This document shows, piece after piece, positions 36,499 through 44,735 of a stretch of 64,000 nt of DNA. A program made the position numbers and the translations under genes. The notes beneath the pieces were generated by a model. That model did not search any database, was not told where the DNA came from, and worked only from the letters and a program-made list of their open reading frames with translations. The stretch covers positions 1-64,000 of the forward strand of contig JADGRQ010000012.1 in assembly GCA_017880775.1 (NCBI GenBank), written 5' to 3'. Each line of letters begins with the position of its first letter. Position 1 is the first letter of the stretch. The stretch comes from Burkholderiales bacterium. GTDB lineage: Bacteria > Pseudomonadota > Gammaproteobacteria > Burkholderiales > SG8-39.

Positions 36499-37179
36499 TT
36501 ATCCGCCGGTCCCGACCCGTGCCATACCTGGATGAACCGGGATCTCCATCCTTTCAAGAAATGCGAGCACCACGGCAAGCGTGTCGAACGGCAGGAACGG
36601 CACCGCACGGGCCGCGAGTTCCAGCGCGAGCGAGGCTTTGGCAAACACGACGTCGGAAGCCAGAGCCGCATCGAGGTCGGATCGGCCGTCGCCCGCGAAA
36701 ATGATGGTGTGATCGCGATAGGCCGCGAGGTGACGCGCCTTGGCGTTGGCCGATCGCGGGAATGCCGGGTCATGGAACGGGAAGGACGGATGCAGGCGGT
36801 CCCCCGAGAACTCCAGGTCGTTCGCGAATACCGGCACGCCGCCGATGCCGTTGCTGCGCAGGATATGCAGTATCAGCGGCAGAAAATTGTCGCTGACGAT
36901 GTTCACCTCCACCTGCCGCAATCGCGCCCAACTCAGGATGCCGGCGAACGAACCATCGATCCGCACCGAAGCCAGGTGCGCAAGCAGCGCTTCGCGCGAT
37001 ACGCGCAGATTTTCAACCTGGCGCTGCAGGCAATCGCGCGCCGACATACGGCCCTCCGCCCAGGCTTGCTCCCATTCGCGCCATGCGTCGTTCGGGGAGA
37101 ACTCTGCGATCACGTCGTCGAGCACATCGCCCGGTGTGAGCGTATTGTCGAAATCGAAAAACAGAACCGGCTCAGGCAT
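36499..37179 (-). CDS. HAD-IB phosphatase, MtnX-like
   Basis: Haloacid-dehalogenase phosphatase, 226 residues. Motif I is FFDFDNTLT with Asp9 and Asp11; motif II is NIVSDNF; motif IV is FAGDGRSDLDAA. The helical cap after motif I (VLDDVIAEFSPNDAWREWE) resembles MtnX, the enolase-phosphatase of methionine salvage, and phosphoserine phosphatases. No other salvage gene is present. The ATG at 37179 overlaps the esterase stop by several bases. Confidence 0.85.
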   Translation of the reverse strand: MPEPVLFFDFDNTLTPGDVLDDVIAEFSPNDAWREWEQAWAEGRMSARDCLQRQVENLRVSREALLAHLASVRIDGSFAGILSWARLRQVEVNIVSDNFLPLILHILRSNGIGGVPVFANDLEFSGDRLHPSFPFHDPAFPRSANAKARHLAAYRDHTIIFAGDGRSDLDAALASDVVFAKASLALELAARAVPFLPFDTLAVVLAFLERMEIPVHPGMARVGTGG

Positions 37180-38107
37180 TGGCTGCGGCATCCACCAGCG
37201 CGTCGGCCGGGGGTTCGGGCTGCTGTAATTCGACCACCGTTTCACAGAATCGCTGCAGATTGACCGCGACTGTCGCACGCTCGAGGTCGGCCGACACGAC
37301 GTGGTAGGACTGCTTCAGCAGAATCAGTTCGCGCCAGGACGAATTGATCCGGTCGAGGATGAACTGCGAATTCCTCGGACTGGTCATGTCGTCGTGTTCG
37401 GCCTGGATCAGAAGCACCGGACACGTCACTTCGGGCAGAAGGCTTTTGCAGTGCGCGATCAAGCGGCGCATCTCGCAGAACAGCCGCACCGGGAAATGCG
37501 CGTAGCCGAGCGCCGCCGGATCGCCGCCGTCGCGCAGCGAAGTCTTGCCGTATTGGGCCGCGATCTTCCGGCGCAGCGCCTCGTCCTTCAGACCGTACGG
37601 CTCGTCTTCGCGGAAATAGGTGAAATACTTTAAAGGCGTGTAGTCGACCAGCGGAATGAGCTTGTGGTACCACGGCACGTTCCATCCGTCGTAGAACAGC
37701 GTCGGAGACAGGCAGGCGACACCTGCAACGTCGTCCGGAAACTCGGCCGCGAGCATCAGCGAGAGAACTGCGCCGAGCGACAGGCCTCCAACGACGAGCG
37801 GCACGCCTTTTTCGCGCGCGGCCTGGCGCGCCTCGAAAAAGGCTTCCCGTCCGGAGTCATGAAGTTGCTTCCAGGTCGTCCGTGCGAGCACGCCGAGCGG
37901 CTGGCCGTGGTTCACCAGACGCGGGCATCTCACCGGGTAGCCGCCCCGATACTGAAGGTGATAGGCGAGGTAGCCGAGTTCCGTGGGACTCCCGGTCAGG
38001 CCATGCAGCAGCATCACCATGCATGCGCCGCCGGCGGGCAGGAAGATTCCGCGGTCTGCAAGCTCGATCGGGCGCTGCGGCTTGATCCAAGCCCATTCGA
38101 CAGCCAT
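37172..38107 (-). CDS. Alpha/beta hydrolase (carboxylesterase-like)
   Basis: Serine hydrolase, 311 residues, predicted cytoplasmic. Oxyanion segment LLHGLTGSP is near 34-42, the nucleophile is Ser110 in GGLSLGA, the acid is in QAEHDDMTSP and the base His in QSYHVVSADLE. It resembles Est30-type carboxylesterases and exosortase-associated hydrolases. It overlaps the HAD phosphatase gene and diverges from the aminotransferase gene across 113 bp. Release of an acyl group from ACP or CoA is conceivable given the downstream cluster, but unproven. Confidence 0.87.
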   Translation of the reverse strand: MAVEWAWIKPQRPIELADRGIFLPAGGACMVMLLHGLTGSPTELGYLAYHLQYRGGYPVRCPRLVNHGQPLGVLARTTWKQLHDSGREAFFEARQAAREKGVPLVVGGLSLGAVLSLMLAAEFPDDVAGVACLSPTLFYDGWNVPWYHKLIPLVDYTPLKYFTYFREDEPYGLKDEALRRKIAAQYGKTSLRDGGDPAALGYAHFPVRLFCEMRRLIAHCKSLLPEVTCPVLLIQAEHDDMTSPRNSQFILDRINSSWRELILLKQSYHVVSADLERATVAVNLQRFCETVVELQQPEPPADALVDAAANA

Positions 38108-38220
38108 GTGTGAAGATCAGATGCCCGCGCGCCGATGACGCGAACAAGCCTGATTGATGATGATAGTCTTGGCATGTTAGCCGCCGGTCCGGCCCTGCGC
38201 AAACCGTTTTCCGAGCCACG

Positions 38221-39642
38221 ATGAACAAACCGCTACGCGATTCCCATTCCGCACCGGTCCGCGAACAAGAGCTTGCGCTGCTCGAAAAGGAAAGCCGGTT
38301 CTGTTCGTACGGCGACACGGTCCACTATGCGGACAGACCGAAGATTTTTGATCGCTGCGAAGGCAGCTATCTCTACGACCTGCACGGCCACGCCTACCTC
38401 GATCTGCAGATGTGGTATTCGGCCGTCAACCTGGGGTACGCGAATCGCGCGGTGACCGAAGCGATGCGCAGGCAGGCGGAGAAGCTGCCGCAACTGGCCT
38501 GCCAGTACCTGCACCGGGAAAAAATCGAACTGGCGGAAATGATCTGTGAGAGCGTGCAGCGCGGCTTCGGGATGAAGGGCCGGGTGCAGTTCAACGTCGG
38601 CGGTTCGCAGGCAATCGAGGATGCGCTGAAGCTGGTGCGCAAAACCACCGGCAGGCAGCGCATGTTCGCCTTCGAGGGAGGCTACCATGGCCGCACGCTT
38701 GCGGCTTCCGCGATCACCTCTTCGTATCGTTACCGGGAGGCCTTCGGCGAGTTCGGCGACCGCGCGCAATTCGTTCCGTTCCCGTATGCGTTTCGTTCGC
38801 CGTTCCGCGGCGACGAACAAAAGACCGAAGACCACTGCATCGCCGAGTTCGAACGCCTGTTCGAGCACGAGTACACCGGCGCATGGAACCCGAAGACGGG
38901 GCGGTCCGAATTCGGCGCGTTCTTCGTCGAAGCGGTCCAAGGCACCGGTGGATACGTCATTCCGCCCAAGAATTACTTCAAGCGGCTCGCGCAGGTCTGC
39001 AGGCAGCACGGGATCCTGCTGGTGGACGACGAGATCCAGATGGGCATCTACCGGACCGGGAAGATGTGGGCCATGGAGCATTTCGACGCCCAGCCGGACA
39101 TCATCGTGTTCGGCAAGGCGCTGACCAACGGGATGAACCCGATATCGGGCATCTGGGCGCGCGAGGAACTCATCCATCCGGGCGTTTTCGGGCCCGGCTC
39201 GACGCACTCGACGTTCGCTTCGAATACGCTCGGGACGGCGACCGGCCTGGCCGTCATGAAGATCCTGGCGAGCGGCGACTACCAGAGCGCGGTGCCGCGA
39301 AAAGGGCGCTATTTTCTCGACAAGCTCCGGCAGATCCAGTCCAGGCACGCGCAGGTCGGCGACGTCGCCGGGCTTGGCCTGGCGCTGCGCATGGAGATGT
39401 GCGAGGGCGACGGGTTCACGCCCAGCCGCCGGTTGGCGGATCGCATGTTCCAGATCGGACTGGAGGGTAATCTTCCTGTCGGCCCGCGCAACAGCATGGG
39501 GCTCGTCCTCGACATCGGCGGCTATTACAAGAACGTCGTCACGCTCGCACCTTCGCTGGAGATTTCCACCGCTGAGATCGATCTGGCCGCGGTCGCGCTC
39601 GAGCACGTGATCGAGCGGGCCAATCAGTCGCTCGACATGTAG
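38221..39642 (+). CDS. Class-III PLP-dependent aminotransferase
   Basis: Fold-type I aminotransferase of 473 residues. The PLP-binding Lys is residue 299 in VFGKALTNG; the cofactor-contacting Asp lies in LLVDDEIQMGI; the phosphate contacts are FNVGGSQAIEDA and GSTHSTFASN. Specificity (omega-amino acid, diamine, acyl-aldehyde) is unclear. It is followed by a convergent acyltransferase, and an ACP/ketosynthase pair lies 2 kb on, so transamination of an acyl-chain carbonyl is an attractive possibility. A PLP enzyme of this class acting on ACP-bound aldehydes or ketones is known from other pathways. Confidence 0.9.
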   Translation: MNKPLRDSHSAPVREQELALLEKESRFCSYGDTVHYADRPKIFDRCEGSYLYDLHGHAYLDLQMWYSAVNLGYANRAVTEAMRRQAEKLPQLACQYLHREKIELAEMICESVQRGFGMKGRVQFNVGGSQAIEDALKLVRKTTGRQRMFAFEGGYHGRTLAASAITSSYRYREAFGEFGDRAQFVPFPYAFRSPFRGDEQKTEDHCIAEFERLFEHEYTGAWNPKTGRSEFGAFFVEAVQGTGGYVIPPKNYFKRLAQVCRQHGILLVDDEIQMGIYRTGKMWAMEHFDAQPDIIVFGKALTNGMNPISGIWAREELIHPGVFGPGSTHSTFASNTLGTATGLAVMKILASGDYQSAVPRKGRYFLDKLRQIQSRHAQVGDVAGLGLALRMEMCEGDGFTPSRRLADRMFQIGLEGNLPVGPRNSMGLVLDIGGYYKNVVTLAPSLEISTAEIDLAAVALEHVIERANQSLDM

Positions 39643-39651
39643 CGGTCCGCT

Positions 39652-40839
39652 TCACGCGAGTCGGCCGCTCGCAGCAGCCGGCATGGCCTCCGGATGCGCC
39701 TTGATGAACCCGGCCAGATCGTCATCCAGCGTCGACCAGTCGATGTGCCGTGCGCAGGCGCGTCCGATCGCGTGAACCAGCGCATTGCGGTGGGCGCAAT
39801 AGTTCGTAAGCGGCACCAGCCGGTGCCCGGTCTCGATTTTTGCCGCGTATCCGGTTTGCCCGCTCTGGATCGCGCCGGCGCCGCGGGACAGCGTCCAGTC
39901 CACCGCAGCATCCCAGAGGCGGAAATACAGCAGCCATTGCCTCGGGCGGCGGTAGTCGATGCCGATGAACTTGTTGATGATCCGGGATCCCATGTCGAAG
40001 CAGAGCATGAACGCGATCGCATCGCCGGAAGACTGTTCCCTCAGCACGATGAAATGCGACTCGGGCCGCGTTGCGAGGATCTCGAAGAATCTCCGGTTGA
40101 GCGTTTCGAACCGGGTCGTCGCCTTCTGGTACGTTTGCCAGAACAATCCGAACAACGCGTCGAGCGTGCGGCCTTCCGGCCCCTGGATGATCTCGACCCG
40201 CAGCTCCACGGACGCCCGACTGCGCCTGAATTTCTGCTTGAGCATGTAGCGGCGTTTGCTCTTCAGCGCCGAAAGATAGGCTTCCCTGCTTCGCCCCGGC
40301 AACTCGACGATGGTGCCCGGAAAGCTCACGACCCGGAAGAGCCGCCGTTGCTCGGCCAGCCACTCCAGCTCGGACGCGCAGGATTGCGGGAAATCCTTCC
40401 AAACCAGCAACGCCGCGCCGAGTTCGCGCACGCGCGCTTCGAGCGCCTGTTGCAGCGCGAGCAGAGCGCCTCTCCGGTCCACATCCGCCAGCATCCCGAC
40501 GGTGCCTTCATCGGCGCAAGGGGACCCCACGAACACGGTGCGCGGACGCACCAGCGACGGGAACACCCGGCCGAGCAACTCGATGACGGGCAGCAGGCCG
40601 GGCGGCGCCACCAGGGCCACCGGAAAGTCCATCACGAAAGCCGGCGCCACGCCGACCGCAACGCCGTCCCGGCGGATCACGCCGTAAAAGAACGAAAACT
40701 GGCCGTCGAGCCCGCATTGCTCGAGCGCGCGGTACCACCAGCGCCCCTCGATCGGCGGGGCAAAGCATGCGTCCCACAGCGCAGGCGCGATTTGCGCTTC
40801 GGAGTCCACGAACTGCACCGAGAAGGCGGACGCGGTCAC
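39652..40839 (-). CDS. FemAB/GNAT-like N-acyltransferase (BioF2-like)
   Basis: Predicted acyltransferase of 395 residues related to the GNAT_acetyltr_6/DUF482 (COG3146-like) group. Two GNAT-like halves are suggested. The second, around residues 240-330, shows LFWQTYQKATTRFETLNRRFFE, then FIVLREQSSGDAIAFMLCF and a typical GAGAIQSGQTGYAAKIETGH motif. The GTG start at 40839 overlaps the stop of a DMT gene (GTGA), so it is translated with the membrane pair. Proteins of this type attach acyl groups from ACP or CoA, or amino acids from tRNA, to amines. That would fit the neighbouring aminotransferase and ACP. Confidence 0.8.
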   Translation of the reverse strand: MTASAFSVQFVDSEAQIAPALWDACFAPPIEGRWWYRALEQCGLDGQFSFFYGVIRRDGVAVGVAPAFVMDFPVALVAPPGLLPVIELLGRVFPSLVRPRTVFVGSPCADEGTVGMLADVDRRGALLALQQALEARVRELGAALLVWKDFPQSCASELEWLAEQRRLFRVVSFPGTIVELPGRSREAYLSALKSKRRYMLKQKFRRSRASVELRVEIIQGPEGRTLDALFGLFWQTYQKATTRFETLNRRFFEILATRPESHFIVLREQSSGDAIAFMLCFDMGSRIINKFIGIDYRRPRQWLLYFRLWDAAVDWTLSRGAGAIQSGQTGYAAKIETGHRLVPLTNYCAHRNALVHAIGRACARHIDWSTLDDDLAGFIKAHPEAMPAAASGRLA

Positions 40840-41168
40840 GCGCGCGCAGCCAGCAGGGACACGCCGACGATGATCAGTGCGATGCCCGTCCAGCGGGTTC
40901 GCGTAACCGGTTCGCGCAACAACCGCTGGGAAAGGACAGCGATGACGACAAAGCCGATGCTGCCCATCGGAAAGGCGGTGCTGACCTCGATGAAGCGCAA
41001 CGCGCCGGTATAGATCAGTGCCTGAAGGATGAAAAGCACCACGCCGGCGCCGACCCACATTCCCCTGCGCTCGGGCGCCAGCGCCGACATCTTGAGGAAA
41101 ACCTGCGCGACGCCTTCGATGATCGCGCACAGGATGACCAGCAGTACACCGATCGCGGCGCCGGTCAT
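40836..41168 (-). CDS. Half-size EamA/DMT (SMR-like) membrane protein B
   Basis: Small membrane protein of 110 residues with four transmembrane helices, the layout of SMR/ArnE-ArnF half transporters. PMGSIGFVVIAVLSQRLLREPV and RWTGIALIIVGVSLLAA are typical of the DMT superfamily C-terminal half. The ATG at 41168 overlaps its partner's stop (ATGA) and its own stop overlaps the acyltransferase start (GTGA). Paired half-size members usually form heterodimers, as with ArnE/ArnF flippases for modified undecaprenyl phosphate; a lipid-linked substrate is a possibility here. Confidence 0.85.
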   Translation of the reverse strand: MTGAAIGVLLVILCAIIEGVAQVFLKMSALAPERRGMWVGAGVVLFILQALIYTGALRFIEVSTAFPMGSIGFVVIAVLSQRLLREPVTRTRWTGIALIIVGVSLLAARA

Positions 41169-41620
41169 CGCCGGATAGCGCCTGCGGCGCCGCTGTCGTG
41201 AGCCGTGCGGCTGATGAACCATACGCCGGCGAGCACGCATCCGATGCCGAACACTTTCAGCGCGTCGAAGCTCTCGCCGAGATAAAGCACCGACAGTACG
41301 AAAACCGAGATGAAGCTCAGCGATGTGATCGGCTGGGAGTAGCTGAGGTCGGAGCCTTCGAGCACGCGCAGCCAATTGATCAGCTGCCATCCCAGCAGGG
41401 TCGCCACGAGCAGAAACAACGGCTGGTGCAATGCCGCCTCGGCCGCCGCCGGGATCGGCGACGGGCTGGGCAGCTCGGAGACGCCCAGCTTCCACAGAAT
41501 ATGCACGGCCGTATCGAGCACGACGGCGAGCGCCAGCCTGAAGACAAGCCCTGCGGGCGGGGAGCTGCCTAGCATCACGCGACTTGCATGTTCCTGACGG
41601 GAAGACACGCAGGATGCCAT
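41165..41620 (-). CDS. Half-size EamA/DMT (SMR-like) membrane protein A
   Basis: Membrane protein of about 151 residues with four hydrophobic segments, first partner of the adjacent half transporter. SYSQPITSLSFISVFVLSVLYLGE carries the central DMT signature. The start is uncertain: ATG 41620 leaves only 14 bp to the divergent ACP start and has no Shine-Dalgarno, while ATG 41575 would begin just before the first membrane helix. The ATGA overlap with the second half indicates a heterodimer. Confidence 0.82.
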   Translation of the reverse strand: MASCVSSRQEHASRVMLGSSPPAGLVFRLALAVVLDTAVHILWKLGVSELPSPSPIPAAAEAALHQPLFLLVATLLGWQLINWLRVLEGSDLSYSQPITSLSFISVFVLSVLYLGESFDALKVFGIGCVLAGVWFISRTAHDSGAAGAIRR

Positions 41621-41634
41621 GTAAAATGTGATCC

Positions 41635-41883
41635 ATGAACACCCTTCAATCCGTGCAGCGGCTGCTCGCCAGGGAACTCGAACTCGATCCCGCGTCGCTC
41701 GACCCCGCCCGGCCGCTTGAAGAACTCGGCATCGATTCGCTGACCGTCATGGAGTGCCTGTTCAAGATCGAGGACGAATTCAAGATCAGCATCTCGAATT
41801 CGAGCGCCGCCGTGCGCACGGTGCAGGATATCGCCGACATGGTCGACCAGTTGATTGTGGCGAAGGCAACCGAGGCGTCTTGA
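41635..41883 (+). CDS. Acyl carrier protein
   Basis: Stand-alone acyl carrier protein, 82 residues. The phosphopantetheine attachment site is Ser35 in LGIDSLTVME, and the acidic helix II (MECLFKIEDEFKI) matches ACPs that interact with ketosynthases. It is not the housekeeping AcpP, which sits with fabD/fabF genes. It overlaps the ketosynthase by TTGA. No Shine-Dalgarno precedes the ATG; a TAAAAT at 41622-41627 could act as a -10 for a leaderless message. Confidence 0.93.
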   Translation: MNTLQSVQRLLARELELDPASLDPARPLEELGIDSLTVMECLFKIEDEFKISISNSSAAVRTVQDIADMVDQLIVAKATEAS

Positions 41884-43112
41884 GAAGAGTCCTCGTCACC
41901 GGCATCGGGGTCATTTGCCCCGTCGGCGGCAACCGGGACGAGTTTTTCGCCAATCTTCTGGCAGGCAAATCGGGCATCCGGCGGCTGTCTCTGGAGTTCG
42001 CGTCGCGTCTTGCGATCCGCATCGGCGGTGAAGTCGAGTTCGATCCCGCCGCGCATTTCGCCAGGCCCAAGCTCGCTTTGCTCGACCGCTTCAGCCAGTT
42101 CGCACTGGTGGCGGCCGGACAGGCGATTAGCGATGCCGGCATCGGCGACGACGATACGCGTAAGGACCGGGCGGGCGTCTATCTCGGCACCGGCCTCGGT
42201 GGCGCGCGCACGATGGAGGCCGGCTACGCCGATATCTTCCTCGAGGCGAAGGATCGCGTGTCGCCATACACCGTCGTGCGCGGCATGAACAACGCGGCGG
42301 CTGCGCATGTGTCGATCGATTTCGGCTTGCGCGGACCGAACCTCACGTTTTCCACGGCCTGCTCGTCGTCCGCAGTTGCGATCGGCGAAGCCTGCCGCGC
42401 GATCAGGCACGGATATGTGGATCTCGCCGTCGCCGGTGGGGCCGAAGCGCTGCTGACCCTCGGAGTGATGCGCGCCTGGGAAGCCCTGCGAACGCTCGCA
42501 GCGGAGGACCCCGAAGACCCGGCGGCCTCGTGCCGTCCGTTTTCGCTCGACCGGAGCGGGCTGGTGCTTGGGGAAGGGGCCGGCGTCGTGGTGCTCGAGA
42601 CGGCTGAGCACGCCCGCGCGCGTGGCGCGAAAGCGTATGCGGAGCTTGCCGGCTACGGCTCCACGAGCGACGCAGACCACCTGACCAGGCCTTCGCAAAG
42701 GGGTCAGGCGGCGGCGATGCGGCTTGCATTGGCGGACGCTCGACTCGCCGCCGGCGACATCGGATACGTCAATGCGCACGGTACCGCGACGCTGGCCGGT
42801 GACCGGATCGAGGTGGCGGCGATCAAGGACGTGTTCGGGGCGCACGCGCGGCGCCTTGCGGTGAGTTCCACCAAGTCTATGCATGGGCACCTGATGGGCG
42901 CGACCGGGGCGGTCGAGTTCATCGCATCGGTGCTTGCGCTCTACCACGGCGCGCTGCCCCCTACCGCGAACCTGCGCGTGCCCGATCCGGAGTGCGACCT
43001 GGATTTCGTTCCGGAGACGGGCAGGCGCGGCGTCGAGCTGTGCGCGGTCATGTCGAATTCGTTTGCGTTCGGCGGCTCTAACGCGGTGCTGATTGCGAGT
43101 AAACTTTCGTGA
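41880..43112 (+). CDS. Beta-ketoacyl-ACP synthase (FabF-like)
   Basis: Condensing enzyme with the complete Cys-His-His site: Cys161 in STACSSSA, His300 in NAHGTAT and His337 in MHGHLMGATG, matching FabF positions 163/303/340. The length of 410 residues is standard. The start is TTG 41880, overlapping the ACP stop, since the family N-terminus RRVLVTGIG begins there; the frame continues upstream through the ACP gene. With its own ACP it probably extends a dedicated acyl chain that is then aminated or transferred by the neighbouring enzymes. No ketoreductase or dehydratase is adjacent. Confidence 0.92.
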   Translation: MRRVLVTGIGVICPVGGNRDEFFANLLAGKSGIRRLSLEFASRLAIRIGGEVEFDPAAHFARPKLALLDRFSQFALVAAGQAISDAGIGDDDTRKDRAGVYLGTGLGGARTMEAGYADIFLEAKDRVSPYTVVRGMNNAAAAHVSIDFGLRGPNLTFSTACSSSAVAIGEACRAIRHGYVDLAVAGGAEALLTLGVMRAWEALRTLAAEDPEDPAASCRPFSLDRSGLVLGEGAGVVVLETAEHARARGAKAYAELAGYGSTSDADHLTRPSQRGQAAAMRLALADARLAAGDIGYVNAHGTATLAGDRIEVAAIKDVFGAHARRLAVSSTKSMHGHLMGATGAVEFIASVLALYHGALPPTANLRVPDPECDLDFVPETGRRGVELCAVMSNSFAFGGSNAVLIASKLS

Positions 43113-43125
43113 AAGGACAACCCCC

Positions 43126-43899
43126 ATGGACCAAAGCGAAAAACTGCTGCATCTGAAGCCTGCCGCAATGGACGGCGAGGAATGGCAACTGCGGCTGGAG
43201 CTCGCCGCCTGCTACCGCCTGTTCGACTGGATGGGCTGGACCGAACTCATCTACAACCACATCACGATGCGCGTTCCGGGGCCGGAGCGGCATTACCTGA
43301 TCAACCCCTACGGCCTCTGGTACACCGAGATCACCGCATCGAACCTGGTGAAAGTCAATCTGGCCGGGGAAGCCGTGGATGGCTCGAAGTATCCGGTCAA
43401 CAAGGCCGGCTTCGTGATCCACAGCGCGATCCACGCCGCGCGCGACGATGCGCACTGCATCATCCATACGCACACCACTGCGGGCGCCGCCGTCTCATGC
43501 AAGAAAGACGGCCTGCGCTACGACAATTTCTACAGCGCCATTCTCTACGGCGAAGTCGCGTACCACGATTTCCAAGGCATCACTACCGATTTGGCCGAGC
43601 AGCCGCACCTGGTCAGGAGCCTCGGCGCGAAACCGGTCCTGATCCTGCGCAATCACGGGCTGCTGGTCGCCTGCCCGAGCGTGCCCGAGGCCTTCTCGAC
43701 CTACTGGACGCTGCAGCGCGCGTGCGAGATCCAGGTGATGAGCGACTCGATGCGCGGCGACAACCAGCCGATCAACCAAACGGTGCTCGATGCAACCCCG
43801 GCGCGTGCCGCCGCGTTCCGCTCGGGACCCCGTCCCGGCGGCCTGGCGTTCGACGGCGCGCTGCGCCGGGCGGGCATTCGTTACGAAGATCTCGTTTGA
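43126..43899 (+). CDS. Class II aldolase/adducin family protein
   Basis: Zinc-dependent class II aldolase-fold enzyme, 257 residues, related to fuculose-phosphate aldolase and sugar-acid decarboxylases. Metal-binding His-x-His is in IHTHTTAGAA and a third His in LRNHGLLVAC; the catalytic acid region is NKAGFVIHSAIH. An AAAGGA Shine-Dalgarno precedes ATG 43126. It heads a group with a carboxymuconolactone decarboxylase-like gene 11 bp on. The substrate is unknown. Confidence 0.9.
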   Translation: MDQSEKLLHLKPAAMDGEEWQLRLELAACYRLFDWMGWTELIYNHITMRVPGPERHYLINPYGLWYTEITASNLVKVNLAGEAVDGSKYPVNKAGFVIHSAIHAARDDAHCIIHTHTTAGAAVSCKKDGLRYDNFYSAILYGEVAYHDFQGITTDLAEQPHLVRSLGAKPVLILRNHGLLVACPSVPEAFSTYWTLQRACEIQVMSDSMRGDNQPINQTVLDATPARAAAFRSGPRPGGLAFDGALRRAGIRYEDLV

Positions 43900-43910
43900 A
43901 GGAACCCTCC

Positions 43911-44300
43911 ATGGACAAGCGAACCCAGAAGGAACGTTATGACGCCGGACTCAAGACCCGGCGCGAAGTGCTCGGCGCAGAGTACGTGGACAAGTCGATC
44001 GCGGCGCAGGACGACTTCAATCGTCCGTTCCAGGAGTTGCTCAACACCTATTGCTGGAACGACATCTGGAACCGGCCGGGGCTGTCACGCAAGACGCGCT
44101 CGATGCTCAATCTGGCAATGCTGACTGCGCTCAACCGCGGCCCTGAACTGCGCCTGCACGTCACCGGCGCACTCAACAACGGCCTCACCAAGGAAGAGAT
44201 CCGCGAGGTGTTCCTGCAGACCGCGATCTACTGCGGCGTGCCTGCCTCGGTGGAAGCGTTCCGCGTCGCCCGCGAGGTGTTCAAGGAGCGCGGCGTCTGA
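43911..44300 (+). CDS. Carboxymuconolactone decarboxylase family protein (PcaC-like)
   Basis: Helical protein of 129 residues matching PcaC (4-carboxymuconolactone decarboxylase). GAEYVDKSIAAQDDF..PFQELLNTYCW and the active-site segment GPELRLHVTGALNNGLTKEEI are typical (positions about 24-100). It could act downstream of the pcaHG dioxygenase although 26 kb away, or form a separate pathway with the aldolase. Its 3' end and the following dehydrogenase start are repeated, diverged, at 46132-46239. Confidence 0.9.
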   Translation: MDKRTQKERYDAGLKTRREVLGAEYVDKSIAAQDDFNRPFQELLNTYCWNDIWNRPGLSRKTRSMLNLAMLTALNRGPELRLHVTGALNNGLTKEEIREVFLQTAIYCGVPASVEAFRVAREVFKERGV

Positions 44301-44351
44301 AGATCGCATTCATCGGCCTCGGCCTGATGGGCCGGCTGATGAGCGCGCGCC
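44244..44351 (+). repeat. Junction repeat copy A (decarboxylase end / dehydrogenase start)
   Basis: This 108-bp stretch covers the last 18 sense codons of the decarboxylase gene, its TGA, and the first 17-18 codons of a dehydrogenase fragment. It aligns without gaps to 46132-46239 at 83 of 108 bases by hand count (about 77%), including the identical central AAGGAGCGCGGCGTCTGA. The copies face the same way and enclose vapBC and an esterase gene. Confidence 0.8.
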
Positions 44352-44368
44352 GGGCGACGGCGAATTGA
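44297..44368 (+). pseudogene. Truncated 3-hydroxyisobutyrate-dehydrogenase-like gene start
   Basis: Only the first Rossmann strand and glycine loop remain (KIAFIGLGLMGRLMSARR), followed after 23 codons by a stop at 44366. The intact homologue at 46185-47039 begins KIAFFGLGRMGALMAAR. In both copies the only near-start codon is CTG overlapping the decarboxylase TGA. Behind it, 44353-44457 in another frame encodes 34 unrecognised residues that may be a second fragment. Confidence 0.7.
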
Positions 44369-44481
44369 AACCGCTTGAGGACGGCCCCGGCAGCTACGTC
44401 ATGCTGCGGCTGGGGAAGCTTGCGGCGAATGTTCGCAGAAGACAGATTTGCATCTGATGCGTGATGCAGTATCATTGCCCG

Positions 44482-44721
44482 GTGCGCACCACGCTCGACA
44501 TCGAAGAAGACGTACTGTTCGCGGCTAAGGATCTGGCGCGGCGGGAAAAGAAGACGGCCGGCCAAGTCATTTCCGAGTTGGCTCGCAAGGGGCTGACGGG
44601 TGCGGCGGCATTGACAGCGGGTGAACCGAAAGCGATTTACGGCTTCCGGCCATTTCCCAAGGAAGGGCGGATCGTCAGCAACGAGCTGATCAACAAGCTG
44701 CGTGAAGACGGCGAGTACTAG
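44482..44721 (+). CDS. vapB: VapB-like ribbon-helix-helix antitoxin
   Basis: Type II antitoxin of 79 residues. The N-terminal RTTLDIEEDVLFAAKDLARREKKT-type segment (positions 2-25) forms the ribbon-helix-helix DNA-binding fold, and the C-terminal tail (FRPFPKEGRIVSNELIN) wraps the toxin. GTG 44482 matches the conserved MRTTL start; ATG 44464 is an alternative. It lies 14 bp ahead of the toxin and probably autoregulates the pair. Confidence 0.87.
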   Translation: MRTTLDIEEDVLFAAKDLARREKKTAGQVISELARKGLTGAAALTAGEPKAIYGFRPFPKEGRIVSNELINKLREDGEY

Positions 44722-44735
44722 GAGGAAGGCGCCGG

